Assembly (NCBI GenBank): GCA_964433555.1
Contig: CAYSRG010000003.1
Location: 86,649 to 150,648 of the forward strand
From: Stramentimicrobium sp964433555
GTDB taxonomy: Bacteria > Atribacterota > Phoenicimicrobiia > Phoenicimicrobiales > Stramentimicrobiaceae
DNA: 64,000 nt
Reading direction: 5' to 3'
This document shows positions 17,163 through 24,520 of the stretch, one piece after another. A model generated the notes under the pieces. That model was not told the DNA's origin. It did not search any database and saw nothing but the letters and a program-made list of their open reading frames with translations. The position numbers and the translations under genes were made by a program. The first letter of the stretch is position 1. Each line of letters starts with the position of its first letter.

Positions 17163-17705
17163 CTATTTTATCTTATCAACCAATCGACAGATAAAGTTGA
17201 TATTATCCTCTTGTTCCTCTGGAAATTCCTGAGCAAAATCATAGATTGCCATTATCAATAAGCGAATTGTTCTGTCTTTATCTTTATCTGGAATGTCCAG
17301 GTCTTTCTTTTCTTCCGCTTTGTAAACTAGATTTCTAATTAATCCCAATAAACAATCCTTCATATGTTCAAAAAGTTCATGGTCAAGTTTTTCCCTTAAG
17401 ATTACCCTTCCCAGTTCTTTTAATCTTACAATCTCATTATATAAGGTAGCAATAAAGTTATATCTATCTTCTTTACTCTCTTCTATCATCTTATCCAGAA
17501 CAGCATAAGTCTGTTCCAGGCTCTGTCGGAAGACATTTAAGAATAAATCCTGTTTGTTAAGAAAGTAGTTATATAATGTCCCCACTGATAAACCTGCTTC
17601 TTGAGCAATCATTTTCATTGTAACCTGCTGGTATCCCTTCACTGTAAATAAATGAAAGGCTGCTTGATAAATCTTTTCTATTATTCCATCAATAAATTTT
17701 GGCAT
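17163..17705 (-). CDS. TetR/AcrR-family transcriptional regulator
   Basis: The protein has the TetR helix-turn-helix at its N-terminus: IYQAAFHLFTVKGYQQVTMK, then MIAQEAGLSVGTLYNYFLNK and QDLFLNVF. The rest is an all-helical ligand domain without recognisable specificity. I choose ATG 17705, preceded by GGTAGG, giving 180 residues; a TTG at 17720 would add five. A nested palindrome immediately upstream (17728-17756) is a good autoregulatory operator. The radical SAM gene 61 bp downstream is probably in the same transcript and thus its target. The family call is firm. Confidence 0.87.
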   Translation of the reverse strand: MPKFIDGIIEKIYQAAFHLFTVKGYQQVTMKMIAQEAGLSVGTLYNYFLNKQDLFLNVFRQSLEQTYAVLDKMIEESKEDRYNFIATLYNEIVRLKELGRVILREKLDHELFEHMKDCLLGLIRNLVYKAEEKKDLDIPDKDKDRTIRLLIMAIYDFAQEFPEEQEDNINFICRLVDKIK

Positions 17706-17727
17706 TTTGGTACCTACCAATTTTAAA

Positions 17728-17756
17728 TGAACTTATATTCACTGAATCTATGTTCA
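17728..17756. promoter_or_regulatory. Nested palindrome upstream of tetR (probable operator)
   Basis: A 29-bp inverted repeat has outer arms TGAAC and GTTCA and an inner palindrome ATTCACTGAAT, all sharing one centre. It begins 22 bp upstream of the chosen tetR start. TetR repressors usually bind such palindromes over their own promoters, so this site probably controls the tetR-radical SAM unit. Confidence 0.6.
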
Positions 17757-17960
17757 TAATAATATAAAGAATAGATTTTGTCAAGTCCGTTATCATTCTC
17801 GAATTAGTTTTTATAAAGAAGATATTTTAATACTGTGGGCAGAGCTGAAATACATTAGCAATTTTTCGTTCAGTAAGTCACCAGTTTAGTAATTAAAATG
17901 GTATTGAAATGCAATTTAACAAATATCAAATATATTATAAGTTTATATGAGAATAATTAG

Positions 17961-18004
17961 ATGAGATTGCCCCGATCTGCTTTCAGTAGTTTTCGCAATA
18001 ACAA
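17961..18004 (-). repeat. Intergenic repeat, TGTYATTGC/GCAATCTC type (copy 1)
   Basis: Read on the minus strand it starts TTGTTATTGCGAAAAC and ends GGGGCAATCTCAT. It shares both ends with the copies at 18179 and 44945, with a variable centre. Confidence 0.4.
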
Positions 18005-18178
18005 TCTTGGGATGTGTAATATCTCTTGCCTATTTTGCTTAGTTCATACCATTAATCGTTAAACAAGTTATTTGGATTTAATCTTAATCGTTTTAATAGG
18101 AAGAAGGTCAACACTACAAATATAAACTACTTATCTTTTTTCTACAAAAACTGAAAATAGAAAACTAAAAACTTTAAT

Positions 18179-18219
18179 GTCACTGCTAGTGAATGAAGCG
18201 AGGGAAGCAGTCTCATCTG
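18179..18219 (+). repeat. Intergenic repeat, TGTYATTGC/GCAATCTC type (copy 2)
   Basis: It starts TGTCACTGCTAGTGAATG and ends GGAAGCAGTCTCATC, with GAAGCGAGG in the centre. Such sequences resemble dispersed intergenic repeats seen in many bacterial genomes. Confidence 0.45.
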
Positions 18220-18296
18220 GTTTTACCTGCATAAAATAAAACTGAAAGCTGAAAACTAGTTCTCTACGATTTTATCAATTACTAACTATAACGGTG

Positions 18297-19517
18297 CTAC
18301 TCATAGCGCAACGCATCTACTGGATTCATCCGGGCAGCTTTCATAGCCGGATAGAGACCAAAAAAGATACCGATAAATAGGGCAAAACCAAAAGCCAGAA
18401 TTACGGAGATGCCGGAAATCACCAGAGGCCAGTCCCCATATCGGGAAAGAAAGTAGGCAACGACCCAACCAAAACCGATGCCGGCTATCCCTCCTGCACT
18501 GCTCAAGCTTAATGATTCCATCAGAAACTGATATAATATATTTTTATTTTTGGCACCCAACGCTTTGCGGATACCTATCTCCCGGGTCCTTTCGCTAACT
18601 GATACCAGCATGATATTCATAATGCCAATTCCACCGACCAGTAGAGAGATCGCTGCAATACCACCTAACATCAGGCTCATTGTCCTAGTGACAGAACTCA
18701 TGGTATCCAGAATTTCATCCTGACTCATAATCCGGAATTGTTCCCTGTTCTCGTCATCCAGGAATTTGACCATGAAATTTTCCAATTCCTTCACCGCATT
18801 GGAGGCCTTTTCAGAGGAGGCAGCCTGGACAATGTAGGACGAAACATAATGGCTGTTGGTCATTCGATCCATGGCAATGGATAAAGGTATATAGGCCTGA
18901 TTATCCAGATTCCCGGCCATGGAGCCTCCCTTTTCTTCCATGACACCGACCACCTGAAACATGAATATTCTTCCCTGGTAATTCACTCTCACTTTTTGAC
19001 CCACAGGATTATTCTTCTCAAAAAGGTCGGCAGCCAATTCTGAGCCCAGAATGATGACCTGACTTCTCTGTTCATGGTCCTGTTCAGTGATAAAACGGCC
19101 TTGTTCAATCTTATAATTATTCACTGCCATATAAGATGGATTCGTTCCTACGATACTGGCACTGACATTCACATCATTATAAATGAATAAACCACTGACT
19201 TGTTTGGTCGGGATGACGCTGCTGATGGAGGGGCAAAATTTTTCCATATATTCTGCCAACTCAAGAGAAAATTTTTCTTGAGAACTGCTGCCGCCGATTC
19301 TGCCAAATTGTCCTCTCGGTGTTCGGGGGTAAATGGTAATCATGTTAGAACCCAAATCAGCGATGCGCGAAGTTACGGATTGTGTCGAACCGGAGCCCAC
19401 TGAGACAATGGCAATGACCGCTCCGACCCCGATGACAATCCCCAGCATGGAGAGAAAACTGCGCATCTTGTTTGCCCATAGACTCTCCAGGGCAATCCTT
19501 AATCCCTGCAAAATCAT
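18297..19517 (-). CDS. ABC transporter permease, MacB/FtsX type
   Basis: This 406-residue permease has one N-terminal membrane helix (about 18-40, FLSMLGIVIGVGAVIAIVSV), a large periplasmic MacB core domain (about 45-270), and three C-terminal helices with the signature VSERTREIGIRKALGAKNK, ending AARMNPVDALRYE. MacB-type transporters do not carry substrates through the membrane themselves; they drive periplasmic export through a TolC channel. Its ATG overlaps the ATPase stop by 4 bp. With the adaptor and two TolC genes upstream it completes a tripartite efflux operon. The substrate could be a drug, peptide or lipid; nothing in the sequence decides. Confidence 0.9.
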   Translation of the reverse strand: MILQGLRIALESLWANKMRSFLSMLGIVIGVGAVIAIVSVGSGSTQSVTSRIADLGSNMITIYPRTPRGQFGRIGGSSSQEKFSLELAEYMEKFCPSISSVIPTKQVSGLFIYNDVNVSASIVGTNPSYMAVNNYKIEQGRFITEQDHEQRSQVIILGSELAADLFEKNNPVGQKVRVNYQGRIFMFQVVGVMEEKGGSMAGNLDNQAYIPLSIAMDRMTNSHYVSSYIVQAASSEKASNAVKELENFMVKFLDDENREQFRIMSQDEILDTMSSVTRTMSLMLGGIAAISLLVGGIGIMNIMLVSVSERTREIGIRKALGAKNKNILYQFLMESLSLSSAGGIAGIGFGWVVAYFLSRYGDWPLVISGISVILAFGFALFIGIFFGLYPAMKAARMNPVDALRYE

Positions 19518-20203
19518 GCCACTACCTCATCCCTGTCAATCAGTCCGTCTTTCAGATGAATAATACGCCTGGCGTATTTTGCAATCTCCGCCTCATGGGT
19601 TACCAGAATGATCGTATTACCCCTTTCATGCAGCTTTTTGATCATATTCATAATATCCAATCCGGTTTTGGAATCCAGGTTACCGGTAGGCTCATCCGCC
19701 AGAATAATAGAAGGATGGTTTACCAATGCCCTGGCTATTGCCACACGTTGACGCTGTCCGCCGGAAATTTCACTGGGACGATGCAGTATTCTGTTGCCCA
19801 ATCCTACTTCCTCCAGAGCCTGCCTGGCTAATTCCTGCCTCCGATGTGCCTTAACACCGGAATAAATCAAAGGAAGCTCTACATTCTTCAAATTGGTTGC
19901 CCTGGGTAACAGGTTAAACTGCTGAAAGACAAACCCGATCTTCCGGTTACGGAATAAAGCCAGCTGGTTATCATCTAATCGAGTCACGTCCTGACCGGCC
20001 AGGTAATATTTGCCTTCCGTGGGGTAATCCAAACATCCGATGATATGCATCAGGGTTGATTTCCCCGATCCGGAAGGTCCCATGATAGATACAAACTCAC
20101 TGCTATCAATTTGAAATGAAATATCACGCAGTGCTTCAACTGTCACTTTGCCTAAATAGTAATTTTTCTTCAGATGTTCAACTCTGATAACTCGATCATT
20201 CAT
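19514..20203 (-). CDS. ABC transporter ATPase, MacB/LolD type
   Basis: This 229-residue ATPase has a Walker A (GPSGSGKST), Q-loop (FVFQQFNLLPRATNLKNVELP), signature (SGGQRQRVAIARAL), Walker B (ILADEPTGNLD) and switch histidine (ILVTHEAEIAKYA). The Q-loop sequence and the PTGNLDS ending are typical of the LolD/MacB/FtsE group that works with FtsX-like permeases. It energises the permease encoded immediately downstream (4-bp overlap). It lies 15 bp after the adaptor gene. The ATPase is separate from the permease here, unlike E. coli MacB where they are fused. Confidence 0.92.
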   Translation of the reverse strand: MNDRVIRVEHLKKNYYLGKVTVEALRDISFQIDSSEFVSIMGPSGSGKSTLMHIIGCLDYPTEGKYYLAGQDVTRLDDNQLALFRNRKIGFVFQQFNLLPRATNLKNVELPLIYSGVKAHRRQELARQALEEVGLGNRILHRPSEISGGQRQRVAIARALVNHPSIILADEPTGNLDSKTGLDIMNMIKKLHERGNTIILVTHEAEIAKYARRIIHLKDGLIDRDEVVA

Positions 20204-20218
20204 CTCTCTATTCCCTTT

Positions 20219-21280
20219 TTAAGGTCTGATCATCGGCATCCCCATGTCGGGACCACCAAAACCCTGGTTACGGGGATTGACAGGTGAGGTCAGCTGATAA
20301 TTGTTAACAATGATCCGGTCCCCTTCCTGTAAGCCCTCGGTGACTTCCTGATAATAGCCGTCACTGATGCCGGTTTTAACCGGTATGGGTTTAGCCTGAT
20401 TGTTGTCAACCCTGATCACCATATCGCCCTGTTTCCCGTTTGCTATCGCAGTAACAGGAACGATGACCACATCTTCCGCCGAATGAACAATGATTTCTGC
20501 GGTAGCCGAAAATCCCGGTTTAAAATATGGAGATACTTCGTCCAATAAAATTGTCACCGGCACCGTTACCACACCGCTTTCGGTATTGGCATATTCCGAT
20601 ACTTTTGTCACGATACCATAAAAGATTTGACCTTTCAGAATATCTAATTCAATTTCCACCTTCTGACCGACTTCCACCTTCAGGCAATCCACTTCACTAA
20701 CCGACACTTCAACCTCATAGGAAGTATCATCAATTAAGTAGATAACATCATTGCTGCCTTCGATAAAATCTCCCTTTTCTACGAATATTTCTACAATTTT
20801 ACCGAAAAAAGGAGACTTTAAGGTTTTTGATTCATAATTCTCCCGGGCAACTTCCATGGTAAGTTGTTTTTCTTCAATGGTACTGGGAGAACTGCTGATT
20901 TTAGCCAGCTCGTATTCATTCTTTGCTTTAAGATAGGTCAAATGTTCCTGTTTATCTTCCAGTTTGACCAATGCCTGTCCCTGCTCAACTAGGTCCCCTG
21001 TTTCGACAAAAATTTCTTGCACCGTACCTCCCGTTGTTCCGGTTGATGCAAAACTCAAATGTACCTGATTTTCCGGCTGAAGGTAACCACTGGTGGATAC
21101 CTTTTCTTTGATGCTTCCTCTGGTGACTTCCACAGCAGTATCCAGGTCTATCTCTTCAGCAGAAATGTCTGAAACTGAACCTGCAACAGGATTGATTTTC
21201 TGTAGGAGGTAATCTTTGCTGAAGTATGCACCAACCGCTATTAACAGAATGATAAACAACCAGATAAACCATTTCTTCAT
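20219..21280 (-). CDS. Periplasmic adaptor (MacA/HlyD-like membrane fusion protein)
   Basis: This 353-residue protein has an N-terminal membrane anchor (about 4-21) and a lipoyl-like domain split by a short helical hairpin (VQEIFVETGDLVEQGQALVK and LKSPFFGKIVEIFVEKGDFI). Beta-barrel and membrane-proximal domains follow (VEVSVSEVDCLKVEVGQKVE; DVVIVPVTAIANGKQGDMVI). The hairpin is short (about residues 110-150). The tail is Gly/Pro-rich (NQGFGGPDMGMPMIRP). It would bridge the MacB-like permease and a TolC channel. It sits 12 bp downstream of a TolC gene and has a GAGG ribosome site. Confidence 0.9.
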   Translation of the reverse strand: MKKWFIWLFIILLIAVGAYFSKDYLLQKINPVAGSVSDISAEEIDLDTAVEVTRGSIKEKVSTSGYLQPENQVHLSFASTGTTGGTVQEIFVETGDLVEQGQALVKLEDKQEHLTYLKAKNEYELAKISSSPSTIEEKQLTMEVARENYESKTLKSPFFGKIVEIFVEKGDFIEGSNDVIYLIDDTSYEVEVSVSEVDCLKVEVGQKVEIELDILKGQIFYGIVTKVSEYANTESGVVTVPVTILLDEVSPYFKPGFSATAEIIVHSAEDVVIVPVTAIANGKQGDMVIRVDNNQAKPIPVKTGISDGYYQEVTEGLQEGDRIIVNNYQLTSPVNPRNQGFGGPDMGMPMIRP

Positions 21281-21292
21281 GATCTTTTCACC

Positions 21293-22744
21293 TCAAATTT
21301 CTTCCCGCAGATAACCAATAAAATGGGCTAACTTCAAACGGTCCACAAACCACTGATCTTCAGCCTTTTTCATATTCATTTCCTTCTCTTTCAACGCCAG
21401 CAGTTCATTCTTCCATTGTGTCTCACTGATGGCTTCCTGCTGGTATTGCTTTTCCAGAATTTCAGCCTTATGCTGCTCCTTCTTTAGAATCAATAACTGA
21501 GTATCCAGATAAAGCCGGTTATATAGATCCTGATCTATCAACTGTTCCCCTTCCAATCTTAATTGTTCCTTCAAATAGGCAATACTGACTTCCTTTTGCT
21601 GAATATTGGCCTTCTTCTGCTGCTCTTTGAGTTTCTGTGCACCGCCGTCTGCCAGGTTAACCGAAAAATCCACCATGGCAAACCAGTCACCGGGATACTG
21701 ATAGCCACCGGAAAGATTCACCTTTGGTTTTCCCTCATCTTCCATCCATTCCAGTTCTTTCACCAATGCCTCCAACTCCACTTCGCTGTTCTTAATCCGG
21801 TAATGCTTCTTTTGGGCATCCGCAATGATTGCGAGCCGATCTATCTCATTGATTTTCAGGGATTCCATAAGTGAAAAAAGATTTTGGATAAAATCTGTTC
21901 CATCCCCGAAATAGACTATCGTATCCTCGGGTAGATTGAGGTTAAGAAACCATTGTTTTTTAGCCAGAGAAAGACCCTGCTCCTGGTTTACCAGTTGATT
22001 TTCGGCTTCCTCCAGGGCGATCTGCGCTTCTGTCTCCTGCTGGTATCCGCCCTCTCCCAATTCTATCTGTTTTCCGATCCTTGTCAATGTGTCTCTGGCC
22101 AGCGTTACTCGCTCCCGGGCAAGAATAACCTGTTCCTGAAGACGGATGACATTCAGATAACCCTGAACAAATTCAATCTGTTTTTCCATCTCTTCCCACT
22201 CTAATTCTTCTAATTTCATCCTCAGGCTGTTTTTGATGTTGTAAACCTGTTTTTCATTTTCAGTCCAGGAATCAGGATAGACCTGTTTGGACAATTTGAT
22301 ATTGGCATTCATCTCGCTGGTTATCTTCCTGTAATCTGTCTGCATCAAATCATCTGTTTCCCATGCTATTTCCGTAGATAGATTAATATGATCTGAAAGT
22401 ATCTTTGTTGCCGATAGACTTACTTCAGTAGAGGGTGAAAATGCATTATCATTCACTTCAACAGAATTCTCTCTGTTCTTTCCAAAATACCAGATGGGTG
22501 TGACACTGAAATCCACCTGAAAGGATTGGGCAGCATCCAGAATTTCCAGATTCCGTTCCAGCTCAAGAAGACTGTTACGGATCGTATTCAGATCATAGTT
22601 GTTTTCAACACCCCATCGGATGGCTTCTTCCGGATTCATCTCTTTTGCCAGGATGCTCCCGCTGTATGAAACCAGTACCAGAATGACTATAATAGTAAAA
22701 AGAATGATTTGATCAGGATATTTTAAATCAATAATTTTTCTCAT
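21293..22744 (-). CDS. TolC-family outer-membrane channel protein (second of pair)
   Basis: This 483-residue protein has a signal segment (about 12-33) and the long alpha-helical, glutamate/glutamine-rich repeats of TolC-type efflux proteins: NPEEAIRWGVENNYDLNTIR at the start of repeat one, long coiled helices (EKQIEFVQGYLNVIRLQEQV; ERVTLARDTLTRIGKQIELG), then LVKELEWMEDEGKPKVNLSG before a beta segment, and a second helical half. It overlaps the preceding TolC gene by 4 bp. Two different TolC proteins in one operon is unusual; one may serve the channel and the other another pump or an assembly role. It implies an outer membrane. Confidence 0.82.
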   Translation of the reverse strand: MRKIIDLKYPDQIILFTIIVILVLVSYSGSILAKEMNPEEAIRWGVENNYDLNTIRNSLLELERNLEILDAAQSFQVDFSVTPIWYFGKNRENSVEVNDNAFSPSTEVSLSATKILSDHINLSTEIAWETDDLMQTDYRKITSEMNANIKLSKQVYPDSWTENEKQVYNIKNSLRMKLEELEWEEMEKQIEFVQGYLNVIRLQEQVILARERVTLARDTLTRIGKQIELGEGGYQQETEAQIALEEAENQLVNQEQGLSLAKKQWFLNLNLPEDTIVYFGDGTDFIQNLFSLMESLKINEIDRLAIIADAQKKHYRIKNSEVELEALVKELEWMEDEGKPKVNLSGGYQYPGDWFAMVDFSVNLADGGAQKLKEQQKKANIQQKEVSIAYLKEQLRLEGEQLIDQDLYNRLYLDTQLLILKKEQHKAEILEKQYQQEAISETQWKNELLALKEKEMNMKKAEDQWFVDRLKLAHFIGYLREEI

Positions 22745-23808
22745 GGTAAGACTCCTTTGTCTAAAGTTCCCATTAATCTGTGTAATTCCAGATATGCCTG
22801 ATAAACCTGCCGAACAGAGGAAATAAGACGGGATTGCGCATCCAGTACCCCGATAGTTGCTGAAAGTAATTCTTCATCCGTTCTTAATCCGGCCTGAACC
22901 TGTTGTCGAATCATGGATTCATTTTCCCTTATCTCTTCCAGGCTTTTCTGGCTTAAAGTGATCGCATTTTTGGCCTGGTTATACTTCAACCATTGTGTCT
23001 CAACCTGATCATCAAGATCATGCTGGGACAAAGATTTTTCCAGTTGAGCGATGGTAAAGTTATTCTCTAATTTTTTTATTTCTATTCCTGAATCATCGCT
23101 CACTCTTGCCTTTTCCAACTCCCTCTCCGCTTGATTGATTTTAAGGGATTGACTCTTTAAAGCAACACTGTTTTTACTGGCTTGTTGTATAGCTTCTTCC
23201 AGGTTTATTTCCGGAAATCCCGGTAAAGCCATTTCCGTTAAGCGGATATCCTGTTCGCGGGGAAGACCCAGTGAATTTTTGACTTCCATGATGAGCTGCT
23301 GATGGTTCAACATGCTTTCCTGGTAGGAAAAGAGGGCATCGTAATATTCATTCCCCTGTTGCAACAGATTAAGATCGATACTGTATCCTGCTGCGACCTG
23401 TTTTTCAACACTCTCCAGGATGATCTCCTCCAATTCTACATTTTGCTCCTGGCTTTCAATCTCCTTCTCAGCCATCAATAGACGAAAATAATCATCTACC
23501 ACTTTGATGAATAGCTGGTCTTTTTCTAATTGAAATTGATTCTGTTGTCCTAAGAGTGTTATTTCTTTTTGTAAATCAGATAGAGTCGATTCCGAAAGCA
23601 GATTTTCTGCTTCCATCTTCTGAACTTCCAGCCTGGTATTTTCCAGCTGAACAAGGGCAATTTTAAAATCCAGGTTATTTAAAACAGCCAGCTCGATCAT
23701 CCGGGAAGGTCCCAGTGTAACCGGCTCTTGCGCCGAGGCCTGCAATCTCCCGATACCACTTAGAAAGATTAAAAAAAAGCATCCTATTAGAAAGAATTGT
23801 TTCTTCAT
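22741..23808 (-). CDS. TolC-family outer-membrane channel protein (first of pair, short)
   Basis: This 355-residue protein has a signal peptide (about 5-26, ending LQASA) and TolC-like helices: LGPSRMIELAVLNNLDFKIA, VVDDYFRLLMAEKEIESQEQ, VEKQVAAGYSIDLNLLQQGN and a second set, IRQQVQAGLRTDEELLSATI. It is shorter than typical TolC proteins (over 400 residues) and lacks much of the first repeat's beta segment, so it may form an incomplete channel or pair with its neighbour. It is the first gene of the efflux operon, with a strong AAAGGAGG ribosome site and a TATAAT box (23884-23889, minus strand). Confidence 0.78.
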   Translation of the reverse strand: MKKQFFLIGCFFLIFLSGIGRLQASAQEPVTLGPSRMIELAVLNNLDFKIALVQLENTRLEVQKMEAENLLSESTLSDLQKEITLLGQQNQFQLEKDQLFIKVVDDYFRLLMAEKEIESQEQNVELEEIILESVEKQVAAGYSIDLNLLQQGNEYYDALFSYQESMLNHQQLIMEVKNSLGLPREQDIRLTEMALPGFPEINLEEAIQQASKNSVALKSQSLKINQAERELEKARVSDDSGIEIKKLENNFTIAQLEKSLSQHDLDDQVETQWLKYNQAKNAITLSQKSLEEIRENESMIRQQVQAGLRTDEELLSATIGVLDAQSRLISSVRQVYQAYLELHRLMGTLDKGVLP

Positions 23809-23883
23809 CCACTTCCTCCTTTAAGTTACAGCTAAACGATGCGTGCTGAATCCCTTAAATCTTATGATCTTGTGCTGCTTTTC

Positions 23884-23889
23884 ATTATA
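23884..23889 (-). promoter_or_regulatory. Probable -10 box of the efflux operon
   Basis: The minus strand reads TATAAT at 23884-23889, about 75 bp upstream of the first TolC start. A matching -35 box at 17 bp is not clear, so an activator or a weak -35 may be involved. The divergent marR promoter and its operator are less than 120 bp away, so MarR may influence both directions. Confidence 0.4.
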
Positions 23890-23952
23890 GTGGGTAAATT
23901 TAAAAAATGCTTAAACAAAATCTTAAATTTTTATAAAAAATAGATCTTCTGG

Positions 23953-23980
23953 TTGACAAACAGGAAATCCCTTCTATAAT
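23953..23980 (+). promoter_or_regulatory. marR promoter (TTGACA-16-TATAAT)
   Basis: The plus strand has consensus TTGACA at 23953-23958 and TATAAT at 23975-23980, separated by 16 bp. The predicted transcription start falls inside the palindrome at 23981-24000, leaving a short leader of about 20 nt before the marR start at 24009. Confidence 0.75.
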
Positions 23981-24000
23981 ATATTTAGCTGGCTAAATAT
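23981..24000. promoter_or_regulatory. Perfect inverted repeat over the marR start site (probable MarR operator)
   Basis: The sequence ATATTTAGCTGGCTAAATAT has perfect 9-bp arms around a 2-bp centre. It begins right after the -10 box of the marR promoter and would cover the transcription start. Dimeric MarR proteins bind palindromes of this size, so self-repression of marR and the MATE pump downstream is the likely role. Confidence 0.75.
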
Positions 24001-24008
24001 TAAGAGAG

Positions 24009-24458
24009 ATGAAAGCATCTGTCATGATCAAAAGTGAAACCAGAGATATTCCCAGACTCATTATGGGCATCGGTCATCATTTAAAGTTGCGCCTGGACAA
24101 GAGACTGAGTCAAAACAACCTGACCATCTCCCAGTTCAAAGTATTGGCCTACTTATGGGAACATCATCAACAGAAAGTCAATCAAAAACAGATTCATGAT
24201 TTTCTGGAAATTAAACCCTCTTCAATGACCAAACTGATCAGATTATTACAGGCAAAGGATTTAATTCAAAAAGAGGTTGATCCGGATGATCCCAGGAATA
24301 AAATCATCAAAATCACAGCAGCCGGTATGGAGATCAAAAAGATCTGCCTGCATCATATGAAACAATCTGAAAACTATCTTCTAAAAGACTTTTCGGAACA
24401 GGAAATGGATACATTCTATGATTTGTTACTCAGGATAAAGGAAAAAATCCGATCTTAA
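24009..24458 (+). CDS. MarR-family transcriptional regulator
   Basis: This 149-residue protein has the MarR winged helix: LTISQFKVLAYLWEHHQQKV, then IHDFLEIKPSSMTKLIRLLQ for the recognition helix and the wing DPDDPRNKIIKITAAG. The N- and C-terminal helices for dimerisation are present. The ATG at 24009 is almost directly behind a GAGAG element, too close for an ideal ribosome site; an ATG at 24024 is an alternative start. A palindromic operator covers its promoter. It is followed 62 bp later by a MATE pump gene, the probable regulated partner, and lies divergent to the MacAB-TolC operon. Confidence 0.88.
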   Translation: MKASVMIKSETRDIPRLIMGIGHHLKLRLDKRLSQNNLTISQFKVLAYLWEHHQQKVNQKQIHDFLEIKPSSMTKLIRLLQAKDLIQKEVDPDDPRNKIIKITAAGMEIKKICLHHMKQSENYLLKDFSEQEMDTFYDLLLRIKEKIRS

Positions 24459-24520
24459 TTATCTAGATGGTGACATAAATCGAAGCAGGAACAGAGCAAT
24501 ACGGAAAAAGGAGCATTGAA

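Larger units (their letters stand above)
17757..18296. other. Intergenic region with two repeat-like sequences
   Basis: No gene is visible in this stretch between tetR and the efflux operon end. It contains two sequences with the ends TGTCACTGC / GCAGTCTCATC (18179-18219) and ATGAGATTGC / TTCGCAATAACA (17961-18004, opposite orientation). A third relative lies at 44945-45000. The flanking text near 18130-18260 is rich in short AAAACTGAAAA-type repeats. It looks like spacer DNA between two unrelated blocks. Confidence 0.5.
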
